A stretch of 10,347 bases of DNA from Gammaproteobacteria bacterium. GTDB lineage: Bacteria > Bacillota_I > Bacilli_A > Izemoplasmatales > UBA1188. Below the pieces are notes generated by a model. That model saw only the letters and a program-made list of their open reading frames with translations, made no database searches and was not told where the DNA came from. Of this stretch, positions 6,185 through 10,347 are shown in pieces (the first letter of the stretch is position 1; the number at the start of each line of letters is the position of its first letter). The stretch covers positions 1 through 10,347 of the forward strand of contig JAILNJ010000005.1 in NCBI GenBank assembly GCA_024691665.1, read 5' to 3'. The position numbers were made by a program, and so were the translations under genes.

Positions 6185-7954
6185 ATGTTTAAAGAGATAT
6201 ATAGATTCTTTAAATTTTCTGGAAAAGAAAATGAAAAAAGATTTTGGACATCAGTTGCTTTAGAATTTGTTATTTCAATGTTCTCAAGATTAAGATTTAT
6301 TGCCGCATATATCTTAATTGAAGGAATTTGCTATGAAATGGGTTTGGGCCAAAATGCAGCTATTATGAAAGAAGGGGTGACTTGGAATAGATTTTGGCTT
6401 ATTTGTATCTTACTTTTGGTGAGTGTAGTTGGAATGATTGTCTTTAAGTGTATTTCTCAAATGAAACAAACTGTAGGTGGTTATACAACTGCTTGTGGTA
6501 AAAGAATGGAAATTGCTCTTAAATTAAGATATTTACCAATGGGTTTTTACAATAAAAACTCATTAGGAAATATAACTTCTGTTACAACAAACACTATGGA
6601 AGTTATTGGAAATATAGCCACAAGAGTAGTGATGGTTCTATTAGATGGAATAGTTAATACTTTAGTACTATTAGCTTTAATGTTTGTTTATAACTATAAA
6701 GTAGGATTAGTTGTCACAGGTATTTTATTAGTATTTATCTTTATAAATTATTTAAGACAAGTAGTTGCAAGAAAGATAAGTAAAAGAAAAATTGATGCTG
6801 ATCAAAAACTTGTTTCTGATGTATTAGAATACACAGAAGGAATAAGCGAAGTTAAAAACTATAATATGATTAAATCAGCTAATGATTCATTAAACGCCTC
6901 AGTTGAAGAAAATAGAAAAGTAAGCACTAAGATGGAACTTTTAATTGGTCCATTTGAAGCATTAAGCGAAATCGCACTTCAAGTTGGTTCTGTATTCCTT
7001 GTTCTCTTATCGATTATTCTTACATTTAGTGGAGAATTCTCTATCGCCGTGGGTATTGCTTTAATACTTATGTCTCTTGTAGTATTTAATGAAATTAAAG
7101 CATCTGGTACATATTCATCACTCTTAAGAGCGATGTCAGAAGCCATGGATAAAGCTGAAGATATCTTGAACCAAAAAGATATGAAGGATGAAGGAGAAAA
7201 CATTAATCCTCAAAATAAGGATATTGTATTAAAGGATGTTTCGTTCTCATATGATAAGAAGATGGTTCTTGATGACGTTTCATTAACTATTAAAGAAAAG
7301 ACTATGGTTGCGATTATTGGACCATCTGGTTCAGGAAAAACTACTGTATGTAAATTAATCGCAAGATTCTTTGATGTTGATAAAGGCGAGATATCTTTAG
7401 GTGGTACTAATATTAAAGATTATTCAGTTAATTCATTAATGAAGAACTTTTCATTTGTATTCCAAAATGTATATTTATTTAATGATACTATTAAGAATAA
7501 TATTAAGTTTGGTAAAGATAATGCCACAGATGAAGAAGTGATTGAGGCAGCTAAAAAAGCTTGTTGCCACGACTTCATTATGTCTCTTCCAAATGGATAT
7601 GATACTGTTCTTGATGATGGTGGAGGTAATATTAGTGGCGGTGAAAAACAAAGAATCTCTATCGCAAGAGCAATGTTAAAAGATGCTCCAATCATTATTC
7701 TTGATGAAGCAACTGCTAATATTGACCCTGAAAATGAAAGTTTATTAACTGATGCATTCAATAATTTAACTAAAGATAAGACAGTTATTATGATTGCTCA
7801 TAAGTTAAATACTGTTAAACATGCTGATAATATATTTGTATTAGATAATGGAAAGATAGTAGAATCAGGCAAACATGATGAACTAATTAAGAATAATGGT
7901 ATTTATTCTAGATTTATTAAAGAAAAAGAAGAAATCGCTGGTTGGAAATTATAA
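6185..7954 (+). CDS. ABC transporter half-molecule, IrtB/YbtQ-like partner
   Basis: A 589-residue fused permease-ATPase beginning 1 nt after the stop of the preceding transporter, with GAGGTG at 6172-6177 inside that gene as ribosome binding site; the pair surely forms a heterodimer. Membrane segments fall near residues 25-55, 72-95, 145-195 (two helices), 255-280 and 283-306. The ATPase has Walker A GPSGSGKTT from residue 379, Q-loop FVFQNVYLF, signature ISGGEKQR at 483-490, Walker B IIILDEA at 503-509 with catalytic E508, D-loop ATANIDPENE, and H539 in AHKLNTVKHADNI. Both ATP sites of the heterodimer therefore look catalytically competent, unlike heterodimeric exporters with one degenerate site. 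The xxIDPENE D-loop resembles that of IrtB/YbtQ-type subunits (recognition from memory). Substrate unknown; see the ATC hydrolase-like gene downstream. Confidence 0.88.
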   Translation: MFKEIYRFFKFSGKENEKRFWTSVALEFVISMFSRLRFIAAYILIEGICYEMGLGQNAAIMKEGVTWNRFWLICILLLVSVVGMIVFKCISQMKQTVGGYTTACGKRMEIALKLRYLPMGFYNKNSLGNITSVTTNTMEVIGNIATRVVMVLLDGIVNTLVLLALMFVYNYKVGLVVTGILLVFIFINYLRQVVARKISKRKIDADQKLVSDVLEYTEGISEVKNYNMIKSANDSLNASVEENRKVSTKMELLIGPFEALSEIALQVGSVFLVLLSIILTFSGEFSIAVGIALILMSLVVFNEIKASGTYSSLLRAMSEAMDKAEDILNQKDMKDEGENINPQNKDIVLKDVSFSYDKKMVLDDVSLTIKEKTMVAIIGPSGSGKTTVCKLIARFFDVDKGEISLGGTNIKDYSVNSLMKNFSFVFQNVYLFNDTIKNNIKFGKDNATDEEVIEAAKKACCHDFIMSLPNGYDTVLDDGGGNISGGEKQRISIARAMLKDAPIIILDEATANIDPENESLLTDAFNNLTKDKTVIMIAHKLNTVKHADNIFVLDNGKIVESGKHDELIKNNGIYSRFIKEKEEIAGWKL

Positions 7955-7978
7955 TAATATAAAAGGAAGGTATTATTT

Positions 7979-8488
7979 ATGATTTGGTGGATTATTTTAA
8001 TAGAGGCAGTAGTGTTTGCACTAATATTTACTGCGATTGTCTTTATTTTAACTATTAAAGGTAAATATAGTATTTCAAATATTCATAATTATCCGCCTGA
8101 TATTCAAGAAGAATACTTTAAAACACACGAAAAGCAAGATATTTCATATAAATCAAAGAAAGTAATAATTTCTAAAGCTTGTGGTCTTTTAGTATTTATT
8201 GCTTTATTAACTTTAAGTGTTTATCTTGCGGGAGGTAGAACTTTCCTAGAAGGATTTCTTGTAGGACTTGGACTAATGGTGTGGATTGGCTTATATGATA
8301 CTTTATTCATTGATTGGGTATTATTCGCTAATTTAAAAATGTTTAGACTTGAAGGTACTGAGCATATGGATAAGGCATATCATCAAAAATGGTTCCACTT
8401 TAAAGGTATATTATTTCCTGGATCTATCTTTGGTGTAATTGTTGCTTCATTTGTTGGATTATTAACTTATTTGTTAGGACTTATTTAA
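7979..8488 (+). CDS. Four-helix membrane protein of unknown function (first paralogue)
   Basis: A 169-residue integral membrane protein with hydrophobic segments near residues 3-26, 66-84, 88-118 and 142-168. A polar stretch containing NYPPDIQEEYFKTHEK follows the first helix. A conserved-looking block D107-x4-D112-WVLFANLK leads into RLEGTEHMDKAYHQKWFHF, with several His/Glu/Asp residues that might bind metal. I recognise this as a type repeatedly found in Firmicutes beside ATC hydrolase-like genes, but know no function. AAGGAAGG at 7963-7970 gives a strong ribosome binding site, 24 nt after the ABC pair. The next gene starts 1 nt after its stop. It shares size, topology and the L-(Y/F)-D-x4-D-x-VL block with the protein at 9116-9613. 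A role as membrane partner of the transporter or of the hydrolase-like protein is inference. Confidence 0.8.
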   Translation: MIWWIILIEAVVFALIFTAIVFILTIKGKYSISNIHNYPPDIQEEYFKTHEKQDISYKSKKVIISKACGLLVFIALLTLSVYLAGGRTFLEGFLVGLGLMVWIGLYDTLFIDWVLFANLKMFRLEGTEHMDKAYHQKWFHFKGILFPGSIFGVIVASFVGLLTYLLGLI

Positions 8489-8489
8489 T

Positions 8490-9119
8490 ATGAAATACAT
8501 AGGCATGCCACAAGGAATGTGGCTAATATATAAAGAATCATTTACTAAACAATTGATAAAAACTATTAAATTAACCAAAAAAGAAGCCAAAGAAGTTAAA
8601 AGATTGGCAAAAGTTAGATATAAAGAAATAATAAATATGATTCCTGAATTTGAAAAAGAAGATATGTTCAAAATGAATATTGTAAATTGCGCATTATTCT
8701 CAGCTTTCTATTTAAACTTAAAAGAAAAACCATCGCTCGATATAATGACTGATTATTATAGAGAATCTATGGGAAACTGGGCTACAAAAGTGTTCTGTAA
8801 GATGGCTGGTAAAAAGAAGTTTAGTAAATCTACATATGATAAATATGAAAAGACCGCATCGTTTAAAGCCGCAGATAGAAATCCGTATTCTTGGAATATG
8901 GAACTCTATTCATATGGAGATGGTAGCGGTTATGAAGCAAGATTTACTAAATGTGGTATCTGTCATTTAATGACTGAACTTGGAATTAAAGACGTAATTC
9001 CTGCGATGTGTAAACTAGATTATTCGATGAGTGAATGGAGTAAGGCATCTAAATTTATAAGAGAATATACTCTTGCTTCTGGTGGACCTTATTGTGATTG
9101 TGGTTATAAGAAATTATGA
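8490..9119 (+). CDS. L-2-amino-thiazoline-4-carboxylic acid (ATC) hydrolase-like protein
   Basis: A 209-residue soluble protein of the ATC hydrolase family (PF14196 type). The named activity of the family is opening the thiazoline ring of L-2-amino-thiazoline-4-carboxylate to S-carbamyl-cysteine, in the route to L-cysteine. The C-terminal half shows the family hallmarks: YEARFTKCGIC (C155, C158), then ELGI...PAMCKLDY (C174), then YTLASGGPYCDCGY (C202, C204). The N-terminal GMPQGMW and the ADRNPYSWNMELY block are also typical of Firmicutes members. The five cysteines in CxxC, C, CxC spacing suggest a metal or Fe-S site (inference). The start is 1 nt after the upstream stop with only a weak AGGA at 8476-8479, so translation is probably coupled. 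It is sandwiched between two related membrane proteins and downstream of an importer-like ABC pair. True substrate unproven; many family members are named only by similarity. Confidence 0.82.
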   Translation: MKYIGMPQGMWLIYKESFTKQLIKTIKLTKKEAKEVKRLAKVRYKEIINMIPEFEKEDMFKMNIVNCALFSAFYLNLKEKPSLDIMTDYYRESMGNWATKVFCKMAGKKKFSKSTYDKYEKTASFKAADRNPYSWNMELYSYGDGSGYEARFTKCGICHLMTELGIKDVIPAMCKLDYSMSEWSKASKFIREYTLASGGPYCDCGYKKL

Positions 9120-9613
9120 GATATTTAATTACTGGAATTCTATCTTTAATAATGATGTTAGGTTTCTTCCTAATGCTTTGGAGTGCTGTTGTTTTTATTC
9201 AAAATAAGAAATTCTTTTCATCTGCACCAAAAGTAATCGTAGATAGAGTGGAAGTTAAGAAGGAACGTTTTAAAGGTCAACACGCTTTAGGTTATATTCT
9301 ATTAGTGTTATCTTTTATCCTTCTTGTTGCCCCTATAGTTTATGGAATGTATGACGGAGTAAAAAGAGGATTTAATTACTGGGATTTCTTTATTAGATTT
9401 CTTGTAATGACTGTTTCACTTAAATTATTTGATATTATATTCTTTGATCTAGTGCTTTTATGTCATTCTAACTTTTTTCCTCATTACTATCCTGAGGTTA
9501 AAGATTTAGTAGGTCCACAGAATTTTGGATATAATAAATGGACACATATTATCCATATTATTATATTTATTGGAGTATCATTCCTTTTAGCTTTTATTGG
9601 AACTCTTTTCTAA
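9116..9613 (+). CDS. Four-helix membrane protein of unknown function (second paralogue)
   Basis: A 165-residue integral membrane protein, last gene of the operon. Its ATG overlaps the preceding TGA (ATGA) with no clear Shine-Dalgarno, implying translational reinitiation. Hydrophobic segments are near residues 5-29, 57-77, 90-118 and 142-164. The block D106-x4-D111-LVLLCHSNFFPHYYPEV sits at almost the same position as D107-x4-D112-WVLF in the protein at 7979-8488, and the two share length and topology, so they are probably distant paralogues able to form a heteromer. Its own block is followed by His-rich and aromatic residues. No recognised enzymatic domain. The stop codon lies at the start of the sequence that repeats the 3' end of the ABC gene at 2544-4259. 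Confidence 0.78.
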   Translation: MRYLITGILSLIMMLGFFLMLWSAVVFIQNKKFFSSAPKVIVDRVEVKKERFKGQHALGYILLVLSFILLVAPIVYGMYDGVKRGFNYWDFFIRFLVMTVSLKLFDIIFFDLVLLCHSNFFPHYYPEVKDLVGPQNFGYNKWTHIIHIIIFIGVSFLLAFIGTLF

Positions 9614-9660
9614 TAAACAAAATTGAATTTTTACTATTTATTCACAGTTTTACAATAGAA
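9610..9660 (+). repeat. Direct repeat, copy B (remnant of an ABC gene 3' end)
   Basis: Noncoding here, but it matches the end of the ABC gene at 4209-4261. In the matching frame, 9629-9658 would read FYYLFTVLQ and TAG, against FYSLFTVSQ and TAA in the gene. The core 9627-9660 is identical at 31 of 34 positions; upstream it is broken by a net 2-nt deletion. It is best read as a decayed gene end left by an insertion or recombination event. A conserved untranslated element is the alternative. Confidence 0.7.
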
Positions 9661-9680
9661 GAAATAATATATTTATAATA

Positions 9681-9715
9681 AAATATCCATCAAAATTTAT
9701 GATGGGTATTTTTTT
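9681..9715 (+). terminator. Rho-independent terminator of the five-gene operon
   Basis: ATATCCATCA (9683-9692) pairs with TGATGGGTAT (9700-9709) over ten base pairs with one wobble. The loop is AAATTTA and a run of seven Ts follows (9709-9715). It lies 68 nt after the last stop codon of the operon, beyond the repeat remnant, so it may originally have terminated a different gene. Confidence 0.88.
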
Positions 9716-9730
9716 ATTATTTCTTTAGGT

Positions 9731-9736
9731 TATAAT
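9731..9736 (+). promoter_or_regulatory. Putative -10 element for the last gene
   Basis: A perfect TATAAT lies 36 nt before the ATG at 9772. Its -35 would fall in the T-tract of the preceding terminator (TTTTTT at 9709-9714, spacer 16), which is a poor match, so the promoter is only tentative. A strong AAGGAGG follows at 9757-9763. Confidence 0.5.
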
Positions 9737-9771
9737 GAATTAATCAATACTTATAAAAGGAGGTAATAAAT

Positions 9772-10347
9772 ATGATTAAAGAATATATAAAATCTGAAGA
9801 CTTCATCAAGGAAAACGCTAAATACTTAGATTTAAACCTTTATATGTCATCTTTCTTCTATTTAGATGCACCTCTTTTTACTGAGCCTTCAAAGGATAAT
9901 TATATAGTTAAAGTTTATGAAGGAGAGAAGTGGCTACTCGCAATGAAAGTAGCTCACTATAATCTCTTAATTTATGGAGATGAATCATTAACTAAAGAGT
10001 TATTTGATTATCTTGATAGTAATGGCTATAACTATAAAGGTGTCATGTCCTCAGATGAAATAGGAAGTGAAGTTATAAAATTAAAAAGTAACTATACCCA
10101 AGAGATTGGAATGGACTTTATGGAAGCTAAAGATTATACAGAAGAATCATCTAAAGACATAATTACATTAACCTTAGATGATGTGGACGAACTATATGAA
10201 CTCTTAGTTAAATTCATTAAGGACTGTGGACTAAATGATGAAATCTATAAAGAAAAGATTTATCAAAGAGTATCTAACAATAGAGATATAAAAGAGGATG
10301 GTAAGATTATAAGTTTTGCGAACCTCAGTCAATATACTGATTCGTCA
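9772..10347 (+). CDS. Partial gene, probable GNAT-type N-acetyltransferase (3' end outside window)
   Basis: An open frame of 192 codons from ATG 9772 to the window edge without a stop; protein starts MIKEYIKSEDFIKENAKYLD. The start is well supported by AAGGAGG at 9757-9763, eight nt upstream. The N-terminal ~120 residues are a mixed helix/strand region with no clear motif. The last visible stretch, IKEDGKIISFANLSQYTDSS, resembles the central beta strands just before the acetyl-CoA-binding motif in two-domain or FR47-like GNAT proteins. The diagnostic R/Q-x-x-G-x-G/A motif would lie beyond the window, so the family call is tentative. It is separated from the transporter operon by a terminator and appears to be a monocistronic or new unit. 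Confidence 0.6.
   Translation, partial: MIKEYIKSEDFIKENAKYLDLNLYMSSFFYLDAPLFTEPSKDNYIVKVYEGEKWLLAMKVAHYNLLIYGDESLTKELFDYLDSNGYNYKGVMSSDEIGSEVIKLKSNYTQEIGMDFMEAKDYTEESSKDIITLTLDDVDELYELLVKFIKDCGLNDEIYKEKIYQRVSNNRDIKEDGKIISFANLSQYTDSS

Noticed and set aside
3957..7672. Near-identical DNA stretches around 3960-3995, 5875-5910 and 7637-7672
   Set aside because: These encode the ABC signature and following helix in three ABC genes; protein conservation explains the similarity, so they are not called as separate repeats.
7420..7761. Minus-strand open frame of 113 codons opposite the second IrtB/YbtQ-like ATPase domain
   Set aside because: Its sequence is the complement of the conserved ABC signature and Walker B region; the sense frame explains the conservation fully.
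1..10347. Mycoplasma-type code (TGA as tryptophan)
   Set aside because: TGA ends at least three genes at sensible positions (1320, 2547, 9119), two of them at tight gene junctions or followed by a terminator, and tryptophan codons seen are TGG.

Overview
The window is a strongly AT-rich, plus-strand-only stretch of a low-GC Gram-positive-type genome. Ribosome binding sites are classical (AAGGAG/GGAGG), intergenic gaps are short, and Rho-independent terminators end each unit. TGA is a real stop for at least three genes (ends 1320, 2547, 9119) and tryptophans are TGG, so the Mycoplasma code does not apply. Composition and gene types fit a gut-type Bacilli/Mollicutes-related lineage (RF39/Erysipelotrichia/Acholeplasma-like), but no rRNA or marker gene is present, so this placement is an inference.

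Layout. (1) 27-1320: a TM1586-type nitroreductase and a GNAT acetyltransferase, 7 nt apart, closed by a terminator at 1329-1359. (2) 1474-4259: an XRE helix-turn-helix regulator with a TPR-like C-terminal region, overlapping by 4 nt (ATGA) a single ABC half-transporter. An extended -10 promoter embedded in a perfect 11-bp inverted repeat precedes it and a terminator at 4259-4287 ends it. (3) 4414-9613: a five-gene operon with its own promoter and an 18-bp palindromic operator placed just after the -10. It encodes two 589-residue ABC half-transporters resembling the IrtAB/YbtPQ siderophore-importer type, a four-helix membrane protein, an L-2-amino-thiazoline-4-carboxylate (ATC) hydrolase-like cysteine-rich protein, and a second four-helix membrane protein that looks like a distant paralogue of the first. 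A terminator at 9681-9715 ends it. (4) 9772 to the window edge: a partial gene, probably another GNAT-type acetyltransferase.

Two points stand out. First, the five-gene operon is bracketed by imperfect direct repeats: the last ~50 nt of the upstream ABC gene (4209-4261) reappear immediately after the operon (9610-9660), with 31 of 34 bases identical in the core. This suggests the operon was inserted at, or recombined into, the 3' end of that gene. Second, a thiazoline-ring hydrolase-like protein lies inside a YbtPQ/IrtAB-like transporter operon, between two related membrane proteins. This invites the hypothesis of uptake and breakdown of a thiazoline-containing metallophore or cysteine derivative. 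The family assignments rest on recognised motifs; the functional link is inference.
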